Part shown: in pieces, positions 23,106 to 35,700 of the stretch | How positions within the stretch are numbered: the first letter of the stretch is position 1 | How the letters are laid out: each line of letters starts with the position of its first letter | Origin: Mactromeris polynyma | Lineage: Eukaryota; Mollusca; Bivalvia; Venerida; Mactridae | Reading direction: 5' to 3' | DNA: 64,000 bases | Assembly (NCBI GenBank): GCA_032209605.1 | Contig: JASFXZ010000027.1 | Span: 6,405,372-6,469,371 of the forward strand | Position numbers and translations under genes: made by a program | Notes under the pieces: generated by a model | Told to the model about the DNA's origin: nothing | Databases searched by the model: none | The model's input: the letters and a program-made list of their open reading frames with translations, nothing else

Positions 23106-23809
23106 AAGATAATTTTCAGACCATAACAGAAGCCATATTTGATGTTGACTTAAAATGCAATAACATTTTTGCGTAACATTTATTATTCCACGCCAATCAT
23201 TTATTCCGTGTAAACAGTAGGCTAGTAATGCAGTTCAAGTTCGCGCTAGATAAACATGTCTAGTGAGCGTGCATCGGATGAAATTCTCACGTTAAAACGT
23301 CGCTGAAGGGAGCTTTCAAGCAGAAACTATGATAGATAAACTGGAAAACATACTGGATTTCGTATAAATATGAAATACGTGCTTCTAAGAGAATACTATA
23401 TGCTGTTGATAACACGTTTTGTGAAACCGAAAGAAATTGTCGCGAAATCAGATGACTAAGATAAGATTAAATGCTAGCTAATTTACGTAATGTTTGCTTG
23501 TTGTCGTGCAATATAAATCATGCCAACAACACATTTCACGTGCTGCCGCTAGTAAAAGCTTCACTATTGAACGGACGGATTCTGAATCAACAAAGTAGGA
23601 CTAGGAGGAATAAAATGGAATATTCTAGAATTCTGGACCACTCCGTCTCTTGATTAAATCGTCTGTCATGTGAGTCTTTTTTCCCATAAATACAGTGTTA
23701 CTAATAATACCTCGATTTAAACTTGTTTCTAAAATATGTGATGAATTTGCAAATAAATACACTAAATGTTTATTGCTTGAGAAAATATTGTACCGAACTT
23801 GTTCATATT

Positions 23810-23855
23810 GTAAACCAGGGGTCATGAGTTCGATCCTCATTGGGGGCTCTATTGT
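23810..23855 (+). mobile_element. 3' half of a tRNA-like sequence
   Basis: GTCATGAGTTCGATCCTCAT followed by TGGGGGCTC resembles a T arm and acceptor strand; no matching 5' half. Probably a SINE or tRNA fragment. Confidence 0.35.
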
Positions 23856-23949
23856 TGTATGTTCATATGCTTGCTGTTTTGTATATAACAACAATCATAA
23901 GATGGTTGTAGTCAATTTATTTATCAATTCTTTTAGGCACTGAAAACAA

Positions 23950-24590
23950 ATATAAACTAGTAAATATATGCATAAAACATCATACATGACATAGAAAACA
24001 GTAACATATATTATTGAGCTGCACAAATTGATATCATATACAAAATACAAATACTAATAACAAAGTGTAAACTTAATATAATACGGTTACCTAAAGTTTG
24101 GCTCTAATGCCTGAATATGCGGTCTGGTTGTCGTGATAAGAAACTTGTAAATGACTGCTAGGTTATATTAAATTATATCGGGAATGTTAGCTATTTTAGT
24201 TATTTAACATGTGATTTGGTGTTCACTACTTATATCAAAACTAGATGTTTAATTGATAGGGATTAAGGATAGGAACTTGAGAACATGAGTGAAACTTATC
24301 TGAAAACATGATTTTTACTTGATGAGTATTATTTAATAAAGACCTGACAAACATGTCAATACTACATATACCTCAGATTTAGGTCGCAAGTAGTTCCGTC
24401 AATGAAATTTGGACGTTCATACTTGTGTAAACGCCTTTGATTAGCCAATCAGAATGCACAATTAAGTTACGTCATCAATACAATGAAATTGGACATTCAT
24501 GCATGTGTGAACGCCTCCGGTTAGCCAATCAGAATGCAGGAATTTGCTGAATTTGGAATTATTACATGATACATTTCCAAATTGGTTTCT
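23950..24590. other. Non-coding AT-rich stretch
   Basis: No gene seen. Two copies of the short GTTCAT repeat noted at 23040 occur at 24410-24465 and 24485-24540. Confidence 0.4.
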
Positions 24591-24591
24591 A

Positions 24592-25172
24592 AGGTCGCAT
24601 AGACTGGATACACAAGAAAAAACTAGCTAGTACATTACCTGTAGATAATAAACGCAACGTATTAGAAAACAATGAACCCATCCGTGATAGTAGTCACTAC
24701 TCGACCACAACAATGGATGACGATGAGCAAGAAATGAATGTAACGCTAAAACAAGCAACTGCGACAAAAGTCCAAAACAATGAACACGTGCGTGTGTCAA
24801 GCTCCCCTGAAAAAAAAACACGGCTAAATACAGACAAGGAAAAACCGAAAAATAAAACGAATACCAATGATAAACAAGGCTCAACAAAATCCAAATCAAA
24901 TAGTGCACCTAGAAGAAGTTATTCTACAGGGGCTGCAAGTGAAAAAGCGTGGGCGAGCAATTTATCGTTTGATAAGAATAAAAGGAAAACAACAAACAAA
25001 AACAGTACAGTATGTCATGCTTCAAGATCTAGGTCGAGAAGCCGGAGTGTCAAATATAACAACCAATCAGAAAATATGTATGACGTCACAGGGGAAAACC
25101 CAGAAGAGATCAGTGAAAATTCTATCGCCGGAACGTAGCGTACAATCGGAAAACACAGAAAATGTGAAATAG
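24592..25172 (+). pseudogene. LINE ORF1 remnant (lysine/asparagine-rich)
   Basis: Open from 24592, with an internal ATG at 24713 (MDDDEQEMNVTLKQATATK). Low-complexity basic tail with SRSRSRS and KNKTNTN runs; ends in the frame preceding the endonuclease of ORF2 at 25193. No zinc knuckle seen. Position and basic composition suggest the ORF1 protein of the same LINE. Confidence 0.5.
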
Positions 25173-25192
25173 GTCCGTGGTGAGAAACTGAG

Positions 25193-28100
25193 ATTTTGAT
25201 ATTAAACTGTGAAGGTTTAGCTGGTAAAACATATACTAAACTCCAAACTGCAGAATTTGAGAACCTTTTTAGTTATCATGATATTTTATTATTCACGGAA
25301 ATTTGGCTGAAAGAAAGCATAAATAGTTATGTATAGAACTTTACTCAATTCATATTAGATAGACGACTAAATAAATCGAAACAGTAATAGAGGCAGTGAT
25401 GGAATTATAATCTATGTTTCTGACAGACATATGGATTATGTTGAACTTAAAGTTGAAAAAGAAGATGACTGTATGATATGGATAAGAATTGATGAATATA
25501 TTCTTAACATTGTGAATGATATATTTAAGTGTCTCTGTTATAACACACCACAAGGGTCTAGTAGAGAGGGCACAGTTGATAATTGTATATTTGATCTCAT
25601 TATTGATGATATGTGTCGTATTGAGCAAAAATATGGTAAATGTGAATATGTAGTTGCTGGGGATTTAAATGGCAGAAGTGGTACCAGTCCTGACTTTGTT
25701 CAATAAGGATCAGTCAGGATACTGTCTTCAATAGTAATGGCAAGTTTCTGCTTGATTTTTGCAAAACAACAGGTATGAGAGTGATGAATGGTAAATTATG
25801 TGAGGATAAAATGAATGGTAAAGTTATTTGCATTGTGTAAACAACCTTGGTTTGACTCAGTAAGCAGTTTTATAGTTGATTACCCCAATAAGTGTATTGA
25901 AAGCAGAAATATTTTTTACAGGGCATTAAATAGCTATAGGGTTGATAAGAGTGGTGATGTTAATAGAAGAAATATGGTACAGGCTAGATAAAAATATAAA
26001 TCAATTTTTACAAATAAGAACGTAGAGTTTGGTAAACAACAAACTAAAAAGTTGGAAAGTTTAAGATACAAAAATGCAAAAGAATATTGAAAATAATTGA
26101 AAACCCTAAGAAAAATAGCAGTGGTATTGCAAAATCTCCAACAATATCCAATTTTGAATCTTACTTTAAAGCAATAAATGATCCAGAATCACCTTTCTTT
26201 CAACCTGATGAAGATATTATCCAGTTTAATGACAGATATTTAAATAATGAGCTCAATATTATGTTTGAGGAACTTGATCAAGAAATTAGAATATCTGATA
26301 TAAAAAAAGCATGCAAAGAATTACACAGTGATAAGTCGGCAGGGCCAGATCTTGTTTTAAATGATTTTTTAAATATGGTTCAGAACAAATCTATATTTAT
26401 TTACACCAACTATAATCAATTATTTGATATGGGTCATTTTCCAGAGATATGGGCAGAAGGACATATAATACCAATACACAAAAAAGGCTCCACATTAGAA
26501 CCATCCAATTACAGAGGCTTAACGTTATTAACTACTCTTGGCAAGCTGTTTACCAAATTTTTGAACAATAGACTAATTGCTTGGATGTAAATGTATAATG
26601 TATATATAAGGGATGTCAATATTCGGTTATTTTGCTAACCGGTTAACCGTTTAATCTTCCGAACGGTTAACCGGTTAACCGAACATGCCATTTGATACGT
26701 GTTTCGTATTTTGCCGTGCATGTTTTTACCATGACATCGGTAAACTAGACCTACATTTTGACGATAGTACTAGTTCGGATAGTTTATTTCTGCTAAGTAC
26801 TGAACATAAATCATAAATAAAATAAAAATTATCCAAAGTATTCCAAATCGCAATTAATTTAACGAATACAACAATGTTAAAACACAAAGTTCATCACAAT
26901 AACAACATCCCTAATCTGTCTATTTAAGGCTGTAATAATTTGAAACAAACGACAATTAAATGACCCTTTCATTACATATAAATTATGTAGCAAATGCATA
27001 CGTGTCAAACTGTTAGTTGCGGATTATCGATTTTGACACCTTACGTCGCGGTTTCACATCTTTCAGGGACAAAGTATTGAAATTGTTACCACGGATATAT
27101 TGCGATATTTTGTCGATTTTATTACTAGACATAGAGGCACAAGCAGGTTTTAGAAAAGAAAATGTCTACAATTGACAATATATTTATTTTATACAATGTA
27201 ATGAATCATATGTTGATACAAAACAAGAAACTATATGTAGTATTTATTGAATTTTCAAAAGCATTTGACTTGTTGTAAGAGATATACTATGGTATAAGTC
27301 ATTGAAAACAGGTATTAGAGGGAAAACAATTAACATAATATATTCAATGTATACTCATGTGAAATCTAGAGTTAAATGTAAAAATTCACTGAGTGATGAT
27401 TTTATCTGTAATCTAGGAGGGATAAAGTTTATCCCCTCTCTTATTTGCAATCTATCTTAATGATAGAGAAGAAACTTTCATTCAAAAAGGATATGATGGT
27501 ATTTATATAGGTATGCTGAAGTTATATTTGATTTTATATGCAGATGATATTGTTTTATTCTCAGAGTCTCAATAATGCTTAGACAAAGGTTTAGATATAC
27601 TAGAAACATATTGTGATAGATGGAAACTGTCAGCTAATGCTAATAAAACAAAAAATATGATTTTTAACAATGGAGGAAATCTGAGACAAAATATAAACTT
27701 TACTTACAAAGGAGAAAATATTGAGATTGTTAATATGTTTACATATCTTGGTATAGTATTCTCAACAGGTGGTTCATTCAAATATACCTTTGAAGCACTG
27801 ATCGGTCAAGCAATGAAAGCAGTTTTTACGATGAAATCTTACATTAATGATTGTTTAGATTGTTTAGACTCATCAATTAGTCATCAACTTAACTTGTATG
27901 ATAAATTAATAGAACCCGTTCTAAGCTATGGTAGTGAAATTTGGGAATGCTATAATACAAGTGGAATTGAAAAAGTATTTTTAAAATATTACAAACAACT
28001 ATTATGTATTAAGAAGCAGACTCATAATACTTTTGTGTATGGTGAGATAGAAAAATGCCTGCAAGAAACAAAATGGTGCTTAATACAATTAGATATTGGA

Positions 28101-28734
28101 TAAGAATTTTGACAACTGAAGATACTAAATATGTTAGACTTGTTTATGATACGATGCTTTGTGATCTTGAATTGTACCCAAATAAGATATCTTGGGCCAG
28201 AAATGTTAAATGTATACTAAACAAACCTGGGTTTAGTAATGCATGGTATTTTCAAACAGTTGGAAATAACAAATTATTTTTATTTATGGTTAGACAGAGA
28301 TTAACTGATCAATATTTACAGGATTGGAATAGTGATATTAAATCATCAAGTAGAGCAAATACATACAAATTATTTTCAAATTTCAACCTTATTTAGACAT
28401 AGTGCATGTACATAAATATAGAAAAGCATTTACAAGATTTAGAGTATCATCCCATAGATTACAAATTGAAGTTGGTCGTTGGACTAAACCCAACACAACA
28501 CCAGCATATGAAAGAAAATGTCACTTCTGCAATTGTTCAGAAGATGAGTTTTATTTTTTATTCGAATGTAAAATTTATAATAACTGTAGAAACAAGTATA
28601 TCCCTTTTTACTATAGACAAAACCCAAACATACTAAAGCTTAGAGAATTGCTACAATCCAGCAATACAAAGGAAGTGAACAACTTGTCAGTTTATTTCTT
28701 TAAGAGCTTTGAATTGAGAGAAAATTCATTGTAA
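25193..28734 (+). pseudogene. LINE ORF2 (endonuclease and RT), multiply broken
   Basis: The endonuclease starts ILILNCEGLAGK and FTEIWLKESI, continues after a frame change to GGIIIYVSDRHMDYVELK-like text and CEYVVAGDLNGRSGTSP. RT: SDKSAGPDLVLNDFLN, PIHKKGSTLEPSNYRGLTLL, (insertion 26608-27133), EAQAGFRKE, LYADDIVLFSES, FTYLGIVFSTGGSF. The C-terminal CHFCNCSEDEFYFLFEC knuckle lies in 28402-28734. Several frameshifts and stops. Same family as the LINE at 9289-11289 by shared blocks. Confidence 0.88.
26608..27133. mobile_element. Insertion of about 525 bp within the LINE RT
   Basis: The RT reading is interrupted exactly between the NNRL block and EAQAGFRK. The insert starts GGGATGTCAATATTCGGTTA and holds CGGTTAACCGGTTAACC palindromes, like some hAT MITEs. 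A matching right end was not found, so class and exact borders are uncertain. Confidence 0.6.
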
Positions 28735-29518
28735 AATAAATTGAATGCACTTATCTCAAAGTATTGAAATCATTTGTGTTTTTTGTCTTTGATGTTGGTT
28801 TTTTGTAGTTTAAGTCTGTATTACATTACCTCAGTCATTCTAAGTACTTGCTATAAATTAAATGGTGTTTGATGTACACTCTTGTCTCTCACCACTTATT
28901 CCTACATTCATGTTAACATGCATATGTACAATGTGTTGCATATGTTCATATGTGTTTTCTATAAGAATGTTGTATATCAGTACTTAAAACATGCATTATT
29001 TCTTGATTTAACAAAATGTATGTAGTTATATAACTTTATATATATATATGTGTGTGCGTGCCTTTAGAGCTGTCATCGATAGAAACGATATCGATGTATC
29101 ACTGTTATTATTCCGATTATTGATACACATGTTTCAAAATCGATACATATGAACAATAAATATATGCTTGAAACGACGAAAAATCACAAAAAAATAAAAC
29201 AATGGAAGCCGGCGCGCTGTCTAAAGGCTATGTCTTAAAATGCGTGCGTGGGTGTTGTATGTAAAGGAAACCGTTCCAATAATTTGTACTAGGTTTTATC
29301 TGTAGAGCTAGATGTTTATTTGATAAACATGTTTAAAAATTAAATTTCAATTACTTCTTTTTTAAATTCGACAAAATATCTGGAGATTACATAAAAATAA
29401 TATTCTTGAAGGTAAATGAAAATACCGCTCATACAATTATAACACGAAGTTAGAGTAGGGTTCAAAGCACTTCGCGATAAAATATTGAGATGCAGTTAAA
29501 TAAAATGATTTGATATAT
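28735..29518. other. LINE 3' flank, simple repeat and gene downstream region
   Basis: 28735-29050 is likely 3' untranslated LINE sequence. 29038-29058 is a (TA)n then TGTGTGTGCG tract. GAGCTGTCATCGATAGAAAC at 29069 resembles a hAT-type end with no partner. The rest lies downstream of the sulfotransferase stop. Confidence 0.4.
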
Positions 29519-29715
29519 TTATTTGAAGTTTGTATCTTGATAAAGATATTTGTCATCATTCAAAAGGTTTGCAAGATCTTTAAGATACGGACGATAAAAA
29601 TCCACGAGAAGTTTTCGTGTTTCAGTCAACATCGGTCCTGCCTTGTATTTCCCTGGTGTTAAACGAAAACGTGACATCGCTGACATGTTCGTTAGGATCT
29701 TGTTGTTTGGTATTG
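29519..29715 (-). CDS. Sulfotransferase exon 7: C-terminus and stop
   Basis: Acceptor CTGTTACAG, 197 nt, phase 1 in, ending at TAA 29521-29519. It encodes RLTPGKYKAGPMLTETRKLL and VDFYRPYLKDLANLLNDDKY, the usual C-terminal LxxFYxPYNxxLAxLL block. An AATAAA overlaps the stop codon, which may or may not act as a poly(A) signal. Confidence 0.82.
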
Positions 29716-32700
29716 CTGTAACAGATTGAAATAAGTTAAACAAAGTATACATACGGATACAGGCGGGCGTGCATGGGATACATATTCATAAAATGACATC
29801 AATGCTTCGAATGACATTCAACACAAGAACGTCTAACTTCTGTGCAATTCTACAATATATTAAGAAGTAAGATGTTCGTGAAATTTATAAATCCTCAAAA
29901 ACTGTCAAAAAAGCAACACAAGCATCATTCGGAAAATGGCTGCATAAAACCGGCACCATATCAGCAGGGAATTAACTTCAGTATTACAGATAGTACTACT
30001 TGCAGTAAGAATAGTGATACTGGTGCCACTAAGACCTTATTCATGAACATTATAAGACTAAACTTTAGATTTATACTTTAAATGTTTTGGTAATTTCTTA
30101 CATCTCTGTTGTTATAACAACAAAGATTTTGATAACATTCCATTCGTTTCGATTCAATGACAACAATAGTCTGATAAATATAACTTTTGTAAACCGAGTT
30201 TCAGTCTTGAAATGTTTGAGAATAAAGGCCCACGATTGCTAAAAAGAATTTCAAACCATATGTAGAACAATACTCACACATATTCAGGTAATGAAACACA
30301 TTTATCAGAGTTCCACGGATATCTTTAGCGTAATCTTCGTTCCGAAATATCAAAAACTGATCCCTTGGAAATGCATTCAACCATATCCGAAGATGGATAT
30401 TATAAAATCCTGGATATATCGGACACTAAAAAGAATGAAATATATGACTAGATTACACTGTCCATGTATAGGGAAATACAGGAAGATGAACGCTGAAAGA
30501 ATATATAGAGGCTTGAATACATACTATACAATCCCCCTCCCTTAAGCAAAAACCTCTCATATACATGATCAATTCTCCCGCCGTAAACATGTATCACCAA
30601 TAAAAACAATCGCGCGGTAGTTGAGGTTCTTTCATTTACCCAAAGTCTCGATCCGATGTATGCCGATTGCAGGTTCCACCTAGCTGACATTTTGATGAAT
30701 GATTATGACTTTGCTTCGTATAATCGGTAACCAAACGGCAGGTTGACACCCAGGCTATGCTACAATTGCTTAATGTAGTTGAAACAATTTACTGTACAGA
30801 TATACACGAAAATAATTTATTTCATCAACGATATTACCGAATGAAACTTACATTATATTTAATTTCGAGAGCCATGGAGTACAAACAATGTCTCTCAGAA
30901 TGTGACTCGAGACATTTTTTCCATAATCCAATAGACTGAAGTGTATCGTTATGGAATGATTGCGAAGAATTGCCATAGGCTCCAAAAAAATAATGGGAAT
31001 ACAATCTGAAATATAAAATATAACAACAACAACCTTTATTTCTTTCAATTCATGCATTACATGAAAATATGAGGTTAATTCAACAACGAGGCTTAAGAAA
31101 GAAATCAGGGTATATAGAGATTAGTATGATTGTTGAGATTGTGACATGAGTGGGAGTCACGATACATAAGTATACATAAGTATAGAGCTAGTATAGTAAC
31201 AACAGTTTGTCAAAATGAAGGAAAAGACCTACGACTGTAGATCAGTGATACATATTTAACTAAACGTTTTGCATGATAATTTTAATAAAGTTGCTTAGCT
31301 TGGTAAGTTCTTCTTTGTTCCATGTGTTCATAAGTTGTTCAAGTTTAAAGGTATTTGGTCGATGATAAATCACTGGATTAATTAATTTGTTCTTTCATTA
31401 CAAAATTTTGTGCATTCTAATAAATAATGGAATTCATCACCTATTTTATTTTGGCAAGTGATACATTTCCTAAGACCGATTGGAGTTCTGGACCAATTTC
31501 CAGTTTAAATAGGCAAACGATGATTTCTAGTTCTAAATCTTATAGTATAAAATTATAATGAACTTGGGGATGATGAGAGGTATGATTCGATGTCGAAGCT
31601 ATTTTTAAAAATTGTGCTGTTATTAGAGTTATTTATGAGAGAGTACCAATCCGATAAAAACAAGTCTTTTAATTTTTGTCTAATGGTAACAAAAACAAGG
31701 GCGAAACTCATGTTTATGTCCTGTCCATGATGGGTGGAATAATTAGAATAAAATTTCCAAACAAATGTACTTGTGAAACATATCATGGGAAGGGGGCTAT
31801 TGTTGTGGCAGGAAGCTTAATGGAAACATTAAAGTTATTTTAATTGAGGCCTTGCATATCAAAACGTATACAACCCGGCCTGCTTGCTTGGAAATAAACG
31901 TTATTATAGCCAGTGAAAATCCTGGTGGACCGCATACTCCTTAAATATATTTATCTTTAAAGCATTTAATAACATTTAGTACAGTTCACTGAAACATAAA
32001 TATACTTAATAGGTATATTAAATATTAAAAGAACAACAAACGGGGAGCTTTAATTGTTAATTATCTATTAAATTGTAGAGTAAATGAATTCTCAAACAAC
32101 AATGTGTCGTCTTTTAGAAATTTCTTAAACAAACGTGCAAACTTTTTTGCATAAATTCCGTCGAAGTGTATAAATTGGTATAAATTTGACCCGCAAAACA
32201 CTCGTAGCGGAAAAGAACAACAAACGGGGAGCTTTAATTGTTAATTATCTATTAAATTGTAGAGTAAATGAATTCTCAAACAACAATGTGTCGTCTTTTA
32301 GAAATTTCTTAAACAAACGTGCAAACTTTTTGGCATAAATTCCGTCGAAGTGTATAAATTGGTATAAATTCGACCCGCAAAACACTCGTAGCGGAAACAC
32401 GTATACCATAGATGCATCGAAGAATAGATGGCTCGAACTAGTTGCTAGATCCGAAAAATGTTCGAGGTTTCATAGCTTTGTTTTACCTACATGTATATGT
32501 ATCAATGTATTCAATTCATTGTATCCACTGCATTTCTAACCTTTCAACATTGTCCTGAGAATTTACATTGTTTACGTTATAAACCGGTATTAGAATATTG
32601 CTGGACACGGAAGTATTACTTTAGACAATTTTCTAAACCAAACCAAAACTGTGACGTTTTGCTACCCGAACCAAAGCAGGAAAGGGGAATCCCCAGATTT

Positions 32701-35700
32701 CCCGTTCATGTAGTTTCCCCACCTTTATACAGTTTTGCAAAGCTTTGTAAAGTTTTGTTTAAAATGGTAAATTACGTTTTAATATAAGAGGGGTCCACGA
32801 GGATTACTGGTTATAATATGTTTCTGTTTTATTCCATGGAAGACTTTAAAACAAGTCATTGGTGGAAAGTTAGCAGTAGTATCAGTATTATTAGTTCCTC
32901 ATGCGTAGCTTTTAGAGTAGATAGTGTTTATCAAACTTGACGAATCGTACACTAAACAGCTGACGTTTTACCAAACAGTTTAATCTTAATTTTAAAGTAA
33001 ACATATATGTCGACAAGAAATGCCAAAACAAAGTGCCCAGCCATCCCAAACGCACGAGAATGCATGAAATACATACTATAATAATTACAAAGCGGGTAAG
33101 GCAAGAGGAAGTTACGACACAAACGTAAACAGTGGGTTAGCATTTAAACCTGCATTTCAGAAATATTTCATCATAACAGAATATATAGCGCTTTTTATTT
33201 TGTATATGTCTTTTAAATTTTGCACCTTTCTATTGTTGATATGTATGTAGGTTTTTTCTGCTTCATAATGCTTTTGTGGTAATTATGAGCTTATTAGGTG
33301 GCATTTCCTGCTTGATTTCAGTATTAGCTAGATACGCTTCCTGTTGTTGTACCTTTCAATAGGGTCCCTCAGTATTAACAACAATTTAACATTTGGATTC
33401 AAATGTTTTATGACGTGAGGTGTAGTCAGTTGTAATTCCTCTGCATCTCTTTGATTCTGTGGCATCAGATTATCGTGAAATCGATCGTAAAAATCCATTG
33501 GATCACCCAAACCTGTAAATTTGTAAACCATATCAATTTCAAATATGGAGATGGTAGGGTAACATCTACGGTATCATGTTGGTTCATTGTTTCACCAAAT
33601 GACGATAAATAGTTTTATACATGAAGTCTATTCGTCAAATGAAAAACAAGCAATCACCAATTTACTTCCTCTGTGGTTCTGCAAAACATACGTTTGATAA
33701 AAAACTAATTCGCCGAACTCTTAACAGAATAAAAATGTCGAGCAGGAAATGTTTAAAATGAGGTGTAAAGGCATTCACAAATCGATTGAGACAGGTATTA
33801 CAGTAACATAATGTGTACAGACTATTGCCAACTAATCAGGTAGAATACCAGAGTTGCACATAATCCAGTACCATACTACAGTTATATTGGTGCAAATGGG
33901 TCCTTAATATAACTTTGTAGACAATTCTTGCTATTATAGTTAAATACATACAAAGGGCACATTTCGCCAGTACTGTTTGTAAAATGTGGATTTTAGGATG
34001 TTAAAGCGGCATAACATTTTTACTTCTCTTCACTGATGGCTAAATAGTACTTCATTTCAATTCACAAAATGACTGTCCGTTATTAAGGGATGTCACTTAT
34101 TTTTCGTTTAGTCATACATTTACGCCCAAAATATTTTCGTTTTGTTTTATTTGAGAGATTACATGTGTAACAGATCATATAGCATATGCATCAATCAAAG
34201 TTTATTCCAGAAACTTGGGAGTAAATGGAATATTTCTTGCAAACATGTCAAATTCAGTGATATAGATATTTATTCGCCGGTACAGAATTCATTCCTGATC
34301 AGATATGAGAAATGTTTTAGGTGAGACAAGAGAGAGAACAAATTGTTACAGGGAACGCCACATACATAAGACAGTGCCTCCCCACACAGACCACCGGGAA
34401 AACAACCATCCATAAAAGGAGGCTCTAAGGGGAATAGAGACGCAAGGAACGGCCTGGCCGACCATAAGGAATAACTAGGAGAATCAAAGAGGACACATTT
34501 TGGAAGGGGAATTAATTGATTGAAAGGATCACAGGACAAGGCAAGACAGCTGGCAATAATAGGTCGAAACTGGGCAGAACATAACATGAACACTATATAA
34601 AGTGAAAATAATGCACAGGGAAAGGGAAATGTCATATACATCTAAAACACAAAAAAGAAATAATAACCATGCAGCGATTTACAGCCCTGGAACTGTCAGT
34701 AACATTATGGGAGTCTTAATCAAGATCTCATTGGAACATCAGCACTGAAGATATGCATTCTTTTTATCAACATAAATCTTCTTTTACAACAATGACTATC
34801 GTTTTGACCGGAAGGAAACAAAAACATAAGTAAAACTACACTACTGATGTTCTACATCCACAACCTGTGATCTTGTAATGAAAGCCGTCGTCATTCGTAA
34901 CATTCCGTAATTTGGCAGCATCAAACATACTTGTGAACCATTTAAATGATAGGAACGATTGATAAACTCCTCCTCCATGGATACCTGGAAACATAATGAA
35001 AAAGTCAGTGTGGCTGCTTAGGGCTAGTTAAGACACTTGATCTATACACTTACCTTTGCTATTTATGCAAATATTAGAGTTGCAACTAATACGTAACTTA
35101 CACGTAAAATGTTCATTTTAGGTTAGTTGAATGCGATTTGACATCAATTGATTTAAGAACATCCGCTGTAAACTGTTTTGAATACTGTCTATTTGCAGAT
35201 CGCCTTTATAACACACGCCGTATGTCAATACTTCGTAAACGTAGATATTGACATGGCAATATAAAATTAAGACATATATTAGTAACAACAATATGTATGA
35301 ATCAATAAAGTCATATCAATTAACATTAAATGTTAAGGATAACACAAAGAAGAGTTCAAGTAAAAACTCTTATTTCCATTGTGGTCCTTAATATGTAGTA
35401 TTTTCAGCTATATACAAAGTTATCACAGTCAGTTTATAAAGAAAGACATTGTGTTACATAAATTATAAACAAATAGATACAAACAGAAACAAACAGATGA
35501 AAACAATAAATTATCTCTGACAGGAATAATGGATGAAAAAGCTAAATAAAACATTTTTAACAATGTATTAGGTTACAAATGATAACATTATTAAAACGGA
35601 AAGACAATACAACATTTAAGACGAGCTTAAAAGGTGTTTTAACTTAAAAGAAGAAATACTGTTGGCATCCCTCATGGTCGAAAGCAATGCAATTACATGT

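Larger units (their letters stand above)
33090..34990 (-). repeat. Segmental duplication, copy 2 (in the intact gene)
   Basis: Covers exons 4 and 3 and intron 3; matches 7160-8700 and 11870-12100. See copy 1 for shared words. Confidence 0.7.

Noticed and set aside
34270..34641. 123-codon minus-strand ORF
   Set aside because: Lies within dispersed repeat A and is not conserved as a frame in the other copy (36880-37315).
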